A stretch of DNA of 64,000 bases, taken from the NCBI GenBank assembly GCA_003260075.1, contig QLIY01000157.1:153116-217115 (forward strand). Direction: 5' to 3'. How positions within the stretch are numbered: position 1 is the stretch's first letter; every line of letters starts with the position of its first letter. The notes below the pieces were generated by a model, which worked only from the letters and a program-made list of their open reading frames with translations, was not told where the DNA came from and made no database searches. A program made the translations under genes and the position numbers. Positions 10,727 through 25,228 of the stretch are shown here, in pieces. Source of the DNA: Phallusia mammillata (Eukaryota > Chordata > Ascidiacea > Phlebobranchia > Ascidiidae).

Positions 10727-13700
10727 GTAGGACATGATATTCTAACTTTGTTTCAGCAAATTTGGAGAAATTCAGCTTGTTTGTAAAAAAAAACTTAATA
10801 ATCAAGGAAATAAGAAGTTGATACTAATTGGAATATACTTGTCTGTTTGTGGGCTTTCTCACAAGCAGCCAGAAAACAATTGACCTTTAACAAGTTTGTT
10901 TCTCGCCAGTACGGATTACACATGAGTGTTGACTATAGAGTCACAATGGCCATTGTGACAAAGCACTCGGGCCGAACTGTCTGTTTGTTCATCAAACAAA
11001 ATATTACACACTACGTACACCTACGTGATTTCCCAATGCTTGAAAGCTAATATTTGGCCATAAATTGCAAACCAAAAACTGGTGGGTGGGGACTGAAATA
11101 ACCAAAAGGCAAAACCACAGTGGTCATAAACTCAGCACTGGTCACTTCTTTTTGACCAAGATTCGTGAACTTCAAATTACAATGTAGTACTTGCTGACAC
11201 GCGTTAAATCTATTCCCAAGAAAAGAACGCAACCCGTTATTGCTAATGTCAGTCAACAAGCAACTTCGTCTTCCATTGCTTGCGCCGAAGCGATGATTTA
11301 AATCTTTATTTTTGGCAAACTTCAAATGAAAATTCTGAACTTAGAACGTCTGCAGATTAGTCAGCCTTATCTAAGCAACTTCATCAACCAGTACCAGGAA
11401 AACAACCGCGAGAATTTGGCAACGTTGGTGGCCTCTTAGGTCGACACGTTCCCAAAATACACAATCGGTATTTTGTGTATTCGTTGTGGCAAATAGCCTT
11501 AATGTTAAGGCGATTAGTCCATCTGCGCACAAAACCTGGTAATCAGTCATTTGCAAACGACCGACATTATAGCCAGGTTGCCATTAACATGGGCCCCCAA
11601 ATAAGGACAACCGAAAAGTCAATTTTTCATTCCAGATAAGACAAACATTTTTGAACAAGTCTTCAATATATTTTGAAACCATCATTCCAGCAACTCCTGT
11701 TTTGTAGAAAATGTTTCGTGCATCTCATGACAGTCGAGGTCTAGATTTATTTTTACTTTTAACAGGAATTTGACTGTCATTTCACTGACAAAATAAAGAC
11801 TGAAGTCAAAAAAACATGGCACTGTCAAGGTAGCAAAAAAAGAAACATTAAAATGATATAAATGTTTTTAACATTTTTTATTCTTTCTTACAAAAGCTTA
11901 CATAACAGTAACATGAATTGTCTATCGCAAATGACATCAATAAATGGTTGCATAACAGTCCATACACCTGCAGACAAAATTAACATGGTTGAGTATTTGG
12001 CAGCACCAACAAGGACCAATTGTCTGCTGACCTTTCTCCTAAAATTGCGTTTATTACGATGTATAAATTCCTGGGGTTTTATGCTGAGCCTCAAAATTGC
12101 TGGAATGCTTGGTTGTAGCTATAACTACAAGTAGCAAGTCATCGAAGAAAATAAAATCTTTTTTATTCGGAGATCACAGCAAAAAACAAACGGTGTACTC
12201 GGTCAACAAATTGATTTTTATTGTTTGAGCAAGGTTTATTCATTAGCCAGACTGTTTCAAGCCAAAGTTGGCTTATTTGTGATTGTTACGTTGACAAAGA
12301 CTGTCTTGAGTTAGAGAACAGTCATTCTTGTAGTTCAGTGGTAAATTGAATGTGTGTGGCAAGTTGTTTTGTCACATTACACCCTCAGAAACGAAGTTGG
12401 CATATTCTGCGGTTGACAAACTTCACGATTACTGCAGTGAAGGATCAGTTGCTGTCACTTTTGTGTAGCTTTCGGTAACATTATCAGGTATTTTAAGTTT
12501 GGGAACCGTGTCATAACAAACTCCCTAGTGATTTGGTTTGCAACACCAGACGCTTGCTCGTTGAAACCGTTAACCACAGAGGTGGTGTTTGTTGGGTTTG
12601 GCTTTACAGTTACAAAATGTAGTATTTTTCAATTGGAAATAAACGATTCTGTTTAGCCGGTTAATTTTCAAAATGTCCACAACACAAAATGATGTTTGTT
12701 TCTTATATTTTTTGTTGTACAATCTTTGGATTTTCTAATAGTTTGTTGCGATTTTGGGTGGGTAAAAGCCTCTGTGTCCTAAAGGTCATCTTGTGGTTTT
12801 ACAGCGATACTTTGTTGTGTCAAGTAGCTAAGTCGTCGACGAAAGCGAAAGCATAAACAACATGTTTTCGGTTGCTTATTTCCTTGCCTTCTTACGCCCG
12901 TGACGTCACCAGCAATCTTTCTACGTCATGCAGCAGTCTAATTACGTGAGCGCCGCGCAAAAAACATCCCTTGAACAAAACTATACTTGAGCGAGCGACA
13001 AAGGTAGTATAGCGCGGCATTGGGTCTTGAAGTTGATCCACTACTTTCCGAGCAATTAAACTGACGGACGAAAAAACTCGCATGGCAGGAGTAACCTTTG
13101 TATGGGAGCTGCTCATAAGCGATTGTCCGAAATTTTGTGGTCAGGTTTTTGCTAGAACGGGCTCTTGTGCAGTTGAGTGACGTATAGTAAGCGCAGAACG
13201 CAAGGCGAATTACAAACTACAGGAATGTGTGGTTTTGCCAAGTACAAAATCACTCAGTCGGCTGGTACCATCGCTCAAAACGTTTACTTGAGCACAGACG
13301 TTGATGATGTAGTTGTAGTTTATCGTTGAAGCATTGCCTAGTGATAAAACAGCATTTTTGACATCGTTTAGAAATTGGTTGAAAAAATCAACATTAAATT
13401 TTATTACTGTACAGTGTATTGGGGTGCTGCACAATTTTGTTTTATTTTGAAGCAATTTCCAGGCACACAAAAAAAGGACCTTCAACATGATTTAGATTGT
13501 AATCCTGCGATAATGTAGATCAGGTGTCAGACGAAAGTATTTGAGACACGCAGCATATTTGACACAAGCAAAATGTAGACTAGCAGCAGATATTACAAAC
13601 CGCATGTAAATACAAGCCCGGTAACCGTTTTAAATCCAGATTTGAATAAACATCTGTTTGCAACTTCTTGTAGGCATTATTCAAATAGAATACCAGGCGT

Positions 13701-16700
13701 TACTTAGTAGCTTGAAAGACCACATCGACGACAAAAGATGTCCAACTCCAGAAGTGACCAAATAAACGGGGTGAACGATACCCAAGGAAAACCTTTCCTT
13801 GCCTGCGATGCCAATGGTAATGGCTTGCAGGACAGCAAGGCGAAAATGTATTTGGCTGAATGTGCTGTTGATCAGGCCGCTGTCGAAAGTGGCAAACCAA
13901 AGAGGGAGAAATGGGGTTCAAAATTTGAGTTTCTTCTCTCAGTTATTGGTTTTGCTGTGGACCTCGGCAACGTATGGCGTTTTCCTTACATATGCTTTCG
14001 GAATGGCGGAGGTGAGGCTTTTTATTTGGGTGCAGTTGCGAATCTAGGGTTCATAAAGGGATTTGTGACCCCCCTCTACCCATACATACAAATACGCAGA
14101 CACACATATAACCCCCCCCCCCCATATGCTTTCGGAATGGCGGAGGTGAGGCTTTTTATTTGGGTGCAGTTACGAATCTAGGGCTCATAAAGGGATTTGT
14201 GACCCCCTCTACCCATACATACAAATACGCAGAAACACATATAACCACACATACACACGCACACACATACATACACACTCAAACACACACACGTACACAC
14301 ACAGAGACACATGTATGAAGCCAAAACATTCCCCCTCCACACACAAAAAAAGAATGTTGTAGACCCTCCCGAAACTTTCATTCTGGCTACTCCACTCTAC
14401 ACATAAAAATTAACCCCAGCGCCGAAAGAGTTAAGACAGTGTGGACAGATTCCTTTTAGGCATGTTCCTATGGGATGCGAACGCACTCCAAGGATTTGCA
14501 TACTTTGCGAATGCTTGGCGGTTACGTTGCCGACATTTAAGCTGGCACTGTACAGATATCTAGTGTAGGTTAAATTTCTTCACTTTGCCTTGGAGCGCAG
14601 CCGTGTGAGAACACAATGGCTTTGCGGTTTTGCCGAGAAACCTATCGAGACCGTATTTGAATTTGAATCAATTGCGATGGCCTAGTTCTTTTGCAGACTG
14701 CCATTCTACAAATATGGTTTTTACTCGCCACACTGGAAGATGATTTTAAGCGCAAAATGCCGCAATCACACCGAAAGCGCATGTGCACAACTTTCAGTTT
14801 AAGTAACTCCCCAATTTAAACCTTGGAAGACACATTTCCTAACACACGTTACTATTGAAAACGATGTTTTACCCCACCAATGACATTTACAATTACATAT
14901 AAAATATTTTTTAGAAACTGGTTGTTCTTCAAAATAAGAAATAATAATGTTACAACTTTCTAAATTCCAGTAAAAGCGATTTTAAAGCAATTTACTAAAA
15001 TTTGAAGGACTGCAAAGAGATTACTAATGTTTGATCTATTTCTTTCGCAGGAGCCTTTCTCATTCCGTACTTTCTGATGATCGTATTCGGGGGGATTCCC
15101 CTGTTTTACTTGGAGTTGGTCTTGGGTCAGTATCACCGAAGCGGCTGCATTTCGATCTGGCGGAAAATTTGTCCAATATTCAAAGGTATAAATTTTCATT
15201 TTACGGGAAATATTCTTAAAACCTTGAACGGCGATGCGGTTAAAACAACTTGTTGTGACCCAATTAGGTGACCGTGCAGCATGTGGATACATTAATCGTG
15301 CTTAAAAGAATATGAATCGTGAAAATTACCTCCACAAAGTTCATTTTCAAAATGCTTTACATAGGAAACCCGAGCAGTTGGTTAATCATTGAAAAAGTCT
15401 CTACATACACCACCGTTAATAAAGTTGCTTCGTTTTCATTTGCGCAACTACCTATCTTTTGTTTTGTTCCCAGGAGTCGGTTTTGCCATTTGTCTTATTG
15501 CCCTTTACGTGTCAAGCTACTACAACACGATCATCGCCTGGGCTGTCTACTACCTCTACAGGTGTGTACTTCAACATATGCCTCTGCTGTGATACCGAAA
15601 ATATGTTACACAAGGCCTCAAAAATTTTGTTGGCATTTCTGGGACTTAAACGAGCATTTTGAGCTTAAATAATTTTTATTTACATTTGTTAAATATTAAA
15701 ATTTATTTTGTTTAAAAAAAATGTGGTTAAAAATCTTACAGATGTATTTTGACAAATTTGCCATGCTATGGGGAAAACTTTCCCAGCATAATTTTTTTTT
15801 GGGGTATGTAAAATCTGTGTGCTGGTATAAGTATGAGTTGTAAACGGGCTCAAAACTACGGAACCCGTTTTTGTCCGAACTGGCCTAAACATGATTGTTG
15901 ACATTGCAGCACTGATGAAGCCTTAGTGTTAAGTAAGGCCCACTTAGTCAGAATCATGTTCGTTTTGCTTAAACCTATGCCCGTACCAGACCCGAAATAC
16001 AAAAATTGTTTGAAGCCACTGACCTGAGGTGTCTAATACGAAAATATCAAACATTAAAGGAAAAACCCCACTTAAATGTTTGATCGATGTTAATGACAAA
16101 GAATCAAAACCAAATAATGCAGGAAATCTGCAACATCCTTCCATCGTTAACCCAGCTTTTTACTTTAAATAAATTCACAGTTTACGGACAAGTTATTACA
16201 TTGTTTCGAGAACAACTGGCATGGTCTAATTATAAAACATTATCTCACGTTAAACATGTTTATTGTCGTCTCGTGGATGTAGCTTGAGTTTTTAGTCACA
16301 ACACCTTAGCTCGTACTGGTACGTGCTCCCATCGGGCAGGTATGTATTCATGACAACACAGTTATACGTGGGAGATCACCACAAAATTGTGAGGCTTTAA
16401 AATTCGAGGTATTTCTTATTGGTGCCGTGTTTTTGCTTGTCTTACTGCGATCCTCAAAAATTAGGTCTGTGAATTGTTGTGTTTGCTATATCAGTGCTTT
16501 TCAAATGCAATTGCCAGAAGAGCTCTATAAACTTGATCAGTGCTTTTCTCTTTGTTTTAAATATTGTCAGCCTGCAACAAATCATAGAACTGCAACATAG
16601 ATTTGCAGATCTATTTGGCTTAAATTATTTCACCAACGTAAAATAACCTTAGATTTTTAAACTAAAGTTATGTAACTTCAATAGAGGTAATATTAAAATA

Positions 16701-19700
16701 CCCTAATTTTTATAAACGATCAGATGTCTTGTCATTTTATGCTTTACTTTATCTTTATTCTTTTACTTTCGTCCAATAAAAAAAAAACTTAAAACACAAC
16801 CTAATAAGTAAATCTCTCTGCAGCTCTTTTGCCTACGAACTTCCGTGGGCTCATTGCAACCACACTTGGACCAACGAACATTGTGTGGATCAGATTTATT
16901 CTGCAGCACACAACCTGACGTGGAGCAATACATCTGAATCTCCAGCCCATCAGTTCTTCGAGTAAGTTTCTGACGCACCCGCCCCAATCGGCCAATCAAT
17001 TTCCCGCGAACGTTTCAAAATTAATACAACGGGGTTGGGCCTTCGTTTGAAAAAAAATGACAGTTATTTTGAGGCAGCAAATCNACAGTTATTTTGAGGA
17101 ACAAGTTGAATTCATGACATTTTTTGTCAAACTTTTTTGTTTACTCAGGATTTTAGCATGATACGGTTTACTTTGAAAAGGTTCATCATTTGAAAATAAA
17201 TAATTAAGCTTGTTGTTGATATGAAAGTTTAGTTCAATGAAGTAGTATTTGGGCAATTTGATCTTAAAGAAAAGTTGAAAGCTTAAATAGGGATTTACTG
17301 TAATTCCTTTTGCAAGTAGACATCGCATAGAAAATTTCCATTTGACTGGTTTCACACATTAAAGGCTTTTTTAAGCAGTTGAATGTTTGGATCGGACACA
17401 GAACACTGTCTGTTTTCAGAAGTAGTTGATATTTACATAAAGAAACCAATTGTATTTTCTAAGTAGCTAACCGAGCCCCCCCCCCGAAAATTTCCATTTG
17501 ACTGGTTTCACACATTAAAGGCTTTTTTAAGCAATTTTTTGCATCGGACACAGAACACTGTCTGTTTTCAGAAGTAGTTGATATTTACATTAGGAAACCA
17601 ATTGTATTTTCTAAGTAGCTAACCGAAGGCGTATAACCAATGATTGTAAGACATACATGTTTGCATTTACTTGTGCAAACAGTACTTTCCAAGGCTGCAT
17701 AGCATCACAAATATCCAGTTACCTACTGCATTTGGTGGTGGTGCTGCTGAGCATATTAAATCAAAATATATTATTTTCTTTTTGATGACAGACGACACGT
17801 ATTAGAAATGCACAAATCAACAGGAATTGGAGATTTAGGTCCTCCGCGCTGGCAACTGGTTATTTGCCTTTTCTTCGTTTACGTGGCATTGTACTTCTGT
17901 CTGTGGAAAGGCGTCAGATCATCAGGAAAGGTACTTTTTTCACATGCCTTTGTTTGTTCCCTTGCATGAGCACGGGGGATTTGAGTTGATTACAATAGGT
18001 TTATTTCGTTTGGCGCTAAATTAGTAAATTTTTTTCTGAACAATACAATTACCACCTTAGTGAATATGGGGTTGGATGCTAACTAACTACGATTGTAAAT
18101 AAGACATATAAACTGTTGCTGCCCCCCCCCCCCTTTGAGTTGATTACAATAGGTTTATTTCGTTTGGCGCTAAATTAGTAATTTTTTTTCTTAACAATAC
18201 AATTACCACCTTAGTAAATATGGGGTTGGATTATAGCTAACTACGATTGTAAACAAGACACATAAACTGTTGCTGTCAGGCATATACACTAAAGCTTACT
18301 GATTGCAGCCTTAAAGCAAACGTGTGACTAATAAAAGTTAAATAAAAAAAATGCCAAATTTTATTCAGTCAAAACTAACTTTCATGTCAAATCATGGCAA
18401 AAGTTTATTGATAAATTTTCATGCACCTATATACAACAAAGTGGAAAAGCAGGTAACCGCAGGGATTATATTCAAGAATTTTTATCCTCTTTATCTTAAT
18501 ACAGGCGGTGTGGGTGACAGCCACGTTTCCATACGTGGTACTTTTTATCCTCCTAATCCGAGGAGCAACATTGCCAGGCGCTCTTATGGGGATCAAGTTC
18601 TACTTGCAACCACAGTGGCATTTACTTTTGAAACCATCAGTGTGGTTAGAAGCCGCTACGCAGGTAAACTCGCGATACCTAAACTTTTTTTGTTTTTGAC
18701 CTCCAAGTTAAGGAAAACTTAACCTTTTTTTGCGCCCCGGTCTATGTTTTGCACGTTTTTTCCTCCCCCCCCCCTGGTTAGAAGCCGCTACGCAGGTAAA
18801 CTCGCGATACCTAAACTTTTTTGTTTTTGACCTCCAAGTTAAGAAAAACTCAACCTTTTTTTGCGCCACGGTCTATGTTTTGCACGTTTTTTCCTTTTTT
18901 TTCTAAGTTTGCCCATGAAACATTATCTCACGTATTGTATGAGTTTTTTTCATAAATTACAAAGAATTGGATATTACTGTCCATGTTTGAAAGCCTTGAC
19001 CTATAGCTATAGGACTTGTTTCATTTTTCGAGTTTTGTAATTTAATAAATAGTCTGTAATTTCGTATTATTTATAGCCTACATATATTGTTTCAAATTTC
19101 TTTTGTTTTAAATAAACGCACATTGACACGATATTTAAATGTGAATAGGTACATAGAGGAGTTATGAATAAAGTTTAATTAAATCATGTTGGATTTCAAG
19201 GAATGTAGGTAAGGAGCTTAAGGAAAAGAACTGTACTGTGTGATATACGTCAGCAAACTATTATCCATGCAGGAAGATGGGATTTTACAAAAATCAAATA
19301 TGCTTAGCAAGAAGTTACAAGAAAATATCTGAGTGAAAAACATTATAACGTTTCTATAGTTTCTAGAATAGTGTTTTACATTTAGACGTATCTTCTTGCT
19401 GGGAATATATTTAGAATTTTAAATTGTGTGCGCGAAAAATATATGCTTAAATTTTATATGCTTTTGCCACCTTTTACTAGAGTTTCTTATTCTTCAGGTC
19501 TTCTTTTCGCTTGGGCCAGGTTTTGGTACGCTCATCGCTTTGTCCAGTTACAATAACTTCAAGAACAACTGTTACAGGTAACCCGTTACGCATACGTAGC
19601 TTTGAGACATTTTTCTCTACTTCGTAACGTAACCTAGTTTAATTTTCTCGCTAGGGACGCGTTTATTACACCCCCCCCCCGTTATTTTGGACGTTGAGCA

Positions 19701-22700
19701 TATTTTGATTATCAATCTATCAAGTGGGTTAAGCATGATTAATTAAAGAGGTTAGTCAGGACGTTTTTGACATGTAATTACCGACAGAAATAATAAGTTT
19801 TTCAAATTAAAATTATTTAGCGCCCCCCCCCCCGTTACAATAACTTCAAGAACAACTGTTACAGGTAACCCGTTACGCATAAGTGGCGTTGAGACATTTT
19901 TCTCTACTTTGTAACGTAACCTAGTTTAATTTTCTCGCTAGGGACGCGTTCATTACGAGTGTAGTAAACTGCTTGACAAGCTTCATGGCTGGGTTCGTGG
20001 TCTTTTCGGTCATGGGATATATGGCGCATATTCTGCACAAGGATAACATCGAAGACGTAACCACTCCAGGTATAATTTACGTACCAAAAATTGCTCCTTA
20101 ATTTGTTATTTTGGACGTTGAGCATATTTTGATTATCAATCTATCAAGTGGGATAAGCATGATTAGTTAAAGAGGTTAGTCAGGGCGTTTTTGATATGTA
20201 ATAACCGACAGAAATAATAAGTTTTTCAAATTAAAATTACTTAGCGTATGGTAAAGCAAAAAAATCGCATACGTTTTGTTTGCATTTTAAACGTTACTAT
20301 AGTAACCTGGCGCACTCAAAACTGGCATTAATAAAACAAACCAACAGGTACAACTTTATCGCATCAAACTACGCCAATAAATGCCAAACAAAGAGAATTT
20401 TCCGGTAATTCATTGTAAGCACAGCCAATACCGTGTTCGTGGACCATTTGTCGAACTTGTATTTTCCTGTTTGGCTCATCTGATGCATCTTATGTTCCAA
20501 GCAGGCATCCTGTAGTGCTAGATTGCTCTCTGGTTTATTTTAGGCGTCTTGCGCGTGCTATCACTGGCTCAAAAGAGCAATATTTCTGGCAATTTGGCAC
20601 CTTTGAAATTTCCTCACACATAAAGATTAAATAATTTCCTACTCAAATCCATATTTTCAATTTTCTTATCAACTGTAAGTTAAAAAAAAAAAAAAAAATT
20701 TAAAACTTATTGTATTTTATATGCAAAGTACCTTGTTCAACTCCAAATATGCAAAGTACCTTGTTCAACTGCAAATATTGAACAATTTATTCGTTCTATG
20801 CTCATTGTGATGTCACACCGCGCGTTGTTACGTCACAGCAAGAAATAAATCATCCACATTTGCCCCATTATCCGTTTCTTACCGTAGTACAGGTTTCGTA
20901 TTGAAAACTTGTTTCTTTGTTTGTTTTTCAGGCATGGGATTATTGTTTGTGGTATACGGACAAGCACTGACAACATTCAGCGGGTCTGTATTTTTCTCCA
21001 TCATCTTCTTTCTGATGATTATAACCTTGGGTCTTGACAGTTCGGTAAGCGGCGTATTCATTTTAGGTTTCTATTTTGTCTTCAAAAGAACAAAACAATA
21101 TATCTTCTATGTACAACATGCCCTCACATTGTTTTTTTGTAGATTATTGCAAAATTTGTTTTCGGTAATTTCAGAAAAGACACTTTTGGTTGCTATACTT
21201 TTGTCGCTTGTTGTAATTGCACAAGAAACAAAGTCTCTGTTACGTCATAAAGTGAGCATTTGTTTGTCAAACAAAAGATGCGTTTGCAAACAAAGAAACA
21301 CACTCAATCGTCAAATAATAGTTGCACTATTTGAAAATTATATTTCGCGGCACACTCACAATTTTGCTACAGCACACTAGTAGTTAAAAACACGAGACCC
21401 CCCCCCCCTCATAAAGTGAGCATTTGTTTGTCAAACAAAAGATGCGTTTGCAAACATACAAACGTTGCAGATGAAACACCCTCAATCGTGAAATAATAGT
21501 TGCACTATTTGAAAATTATATTTCGCGGCACACTTACAATTTGGCTACAGCACACAAGTAGTTAAAAACACTAGACTATAGAGAATACCTTGTGGCCTAA
21601 GTTAATATTATCTAGTCAGAAGTGGTTGTAAACTTCAAAAGACTCAAAACAAACGACTGTGACCATTGGAGTGGCAAACCTGTTCTAAACAGGCTTGCAT
21701 TTGTCAAAACTTTGCATCAAGGGACATGCGGTTACACGGAACGTCTGTGCTGCACTTAAGATGAATTGGGATTAATCCAGGCCACTCCAGAAACGTACCA
21801 TGTCCACTTTCAGCCGTTTTAGTTTCATTTGAAGTCTGCCCGTTGTTTACAAATGCCCGAAAGGGTCTGCTATAAACGTGTTAGGATTTCAGACGGTTGG
21901 TTGTCAAACAAAACGGCTGTTTTAGTGAGACACTTAAGACAATTGGTCGGTCTTTTGCATCTTTGCTTGTCCACTTGACACAAAACTCAAAACATTGTGA
22001 TTGAAATTTCCAAAACTTGTATTTAAACCCGAACCAACGGACCTATGTCAAAGTAACGACATCATAGCCATTTGCACGCACGCCCTTGAAACACAGCAGT
22101 CAATAAAATACGATTCCTAATGCTCCAACCTCACCCTCTAATGTGAGTTCCTGCCACAATGCTTGTAGTAACGGTGTAGCTGCAGCGCGTTTTCCATTTA
22201 TCCACCAATTGTGCCCTCAGTTTTGTCGTCCCCCCCCCCTAGGAACAGTTCTCGCACCCCTTGGGGGTGCGTGCACCCCTGGTAAAGAACCCCTGCTCTA
22301 ATGTGAGTTCCTGCCACAATGCTTGTAGTAACGGTGCACCTGCAGCGCGTTTTGCGTCTATCCACCAATTGTGCGCTCAGTTTTGTCGGGCTTTATAGCG
22401 TCTTAACGTTGCGCAGCTTTTTCGGCTTAAATGTTAATATTTCTGTGCTGCTACGATTTGCCTCATCCGGCGGAATAAACTCAACTCAATGACCGAACCT
22501 AACTAGCCAATAATTGTTTTTTAGTTCGGAGGACTTGAGGCTGTCATCACCGGATTTTCCGACGAATTTCCGAACTCGATCGGAAAACATCGGGAAAAAT
22601 TTGTGTTTGTATTTCTCTGCGTCAGCTTCTGTTTGGCTCTTTGCACCACCACATATGGAGGAGTTTATCTCATTACTTTGCTTGAGGTTTATGCAACTGG

Positions 22701-25171
22701 ACCCGCTATAATGACTGTTGTACTTCTCGAAGCAATATCTGTTAGTTGGTTTTACGGTAAGTGTTTTGTCCCCCCCCCCTTTGTGTTTGTATTTCTCTGC
22801 GTCAGCTTCTGTTTGGCCCTTTGTACCACCACATATGGAGGAGTTTATCTCATTACTTTGCTTGAGGTTTACGCAACCGGACCCGCTATAATGACTGTTG
22901 TACTTCTCGAAGCAATTTCTGTTAGTTGGTTTTACGGTAAGTGTTTTGCGCTATTTGTAAAAAATATTTGTATGATTGTTTCCTTCCGAATCCATCTTTA
23001 CTCTATTCTTATGTTGTTGTTAGGTTGTGTCTGAGTGATGTCTGTTTTTATTCCCACTTGGTGCATTTCATTTGACTGTTTGTTTATGTGTGTTTGTTGT
23101 GTTGTCTGTCGTATTTTGTGTGTGTTCTTTTCCTATTTTGTACTTTTGGTTGTATGTTGATGGTTTGTTTTATGTGTGTGTGTGTGAGCTGTTGATTTAC
23201 TTGTTCGGCTTGTTGTAGGTGGCGTTTTGCGTATTTGTCACACACTTTGACTGTGTGTCTATGGTATATATTTTTCCAATGCTTTTGGACACTAAATTTG
23301 TTTCTGTTCAACAGGAATCGATCGTTTAAGTGGAGACATCAAGGCCATGCTTGGATTCGGTCCTGGTATTTACTGGCGGCTATGCTGGAAATACATCAGC
23401 CCTCTCTTTCTCGGCGTAAGTATGATGGACGAAAAATTAAGTATCTGCGCATAGTTAACCAGTCCGACAAAAGAGGAAGCATTCCTAAGCGGTGAAAGGC
23501 AAATTATACAAGGCCGGTTTAAAGGGCACATAACTGAGCGGTTCGTGTGTCTGAAGGCTAGTGCGTCAGTGAAATGGTCTACGGTTGCATTTTCCCATCA
23601 GCAAAATTCCGGAGTAACACGTTCAACGCACATCGCTCAATCATCAGTAGTTTGCCCTTGTAATCCTTTCATCCGCAAGCCTTGTTCCCTGATCTGTAAA
23701 TAACGAAAGGTTAGGGCTGAGTGGGTAAACGCAAAAGCGCTTTGTGGCTGGACTGACAAGATTTAATGACCCGTAAAAGCTTAACTTTGCCACATCTTGC
23801 AACTTGTTAGCTTTGTTTGAGGAGTCGGGCGGTTTTAACTAAAATTGCGGCGCCGTTTCAGGTTCCGTTACCATCTTACCCCATGTGGGGTAACACTGCC
23901 TTCTTTAACCCCACCTACTTTCACTCATTATAGTTAAATTTTGAACATTTTTGAGAATGGTAGCCTTTCGTTATGCTAGAAATTTGTTATGTGTAGGATT
24001 TAAAAATGCATTATAGCGAAAATTGAATCACTTTTATGTGCCCCCCCCCCCATGTGGGGTAACACTGCCTTCTTTAACCCCACCTACTTTCACTCATTCA
24101 AGTTAAATTTTGAACACTTGAGATTTTTGAGAATGGTAGCCTTTCGTTATGCTAGAAATTTGTTATGTGTAGGATTTCAAAATGCATTATAGCGAAAATT
24201 GAATCACTTTTCTCTTTTTTTTTTGTTTGGGAGGGGTGTTTTTGCGTTACGGCGTTTTAGATAAAGAACATGAAAAATAACTACGGCACACATTGATTTT
24301 ATTTTATTGGCGTGTGATTAAAAAACGTTGTGCGTTCTAGCCTTTGCCTTCATACACTTTTGTGAAGCAAATGCTTACCTTTTTTGCTCAGCACGTTTAA
24401 TTCGTTGCTTAAAAATTGACGTCTAACAATAGGCTACTTAAAATGTTTGACTCGTACATACATTGACCATTATGTTTGCTATTGCAATCTTCGCTCAAAA
24501 TTGCACTGAATTTTAGGTAGCTTTAAAAACATCCTTGTAGTGACGTATTGCAACGTCATGTGCTGAATCACGCGCCAAACATGTTAATTTCGCATCAAAA
24601 ATGTTTTAACACATGTGAGGATAATGGTATTCTCTTGTTTATCACGCAGTTCATGATTGTGATGAGTGTGGTTTTCACAAGTAATTTGGAATACGCGGGT
24701 AAGGAGTATCCTGATTGGTCGACTGGTCTTGGTTGGGTGATCACACTTTCTTCGGCACTTATTATACCCATTTACGCCCTCTACCGGTATATCAAGGAAA
24801 TTGGCTCCCCCCAGCAGGTAAAAATTAAAACAACAAATAGGTATTCATTTTTACAATGCCGCTTTAGTGCGTTGTTAACTAAACGCTATCTTGCAGTTTA
24901 TTTTTGCATTAATGCATAGTCGTATTTTTGATTTTGAAAAAACAACAACACGTATATTAGGATTTAAAAATGTATGCCAATATATAATCATGTCACTAAC
25001 TGATTTTTACTTTTTCAATCAAGCAGCAGTTATAGATTTAGTGTTTTTTTTCCCCAATAAAGATAAACAAATAAAAAAACAAAAAATATTTTTGAACTTT
25101 GAATCAGGGGTTAAAAAGAAAACATACACAAGCAAAACAAATTAAATAAATTTATTTCTGGTAATTTGAAA

Positions 25172-25228
<57 letters not shown>

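Noticed and set aside
22603-23034. A 143-codon open frame running through a C-run, as if the transporter had a repeated TM9-TM10 unit
   Set aside because: The first copy already ends at a donor that joins exon 23315 in phase, and the C-run merely translates as prolines. An allele duplication explains it better.
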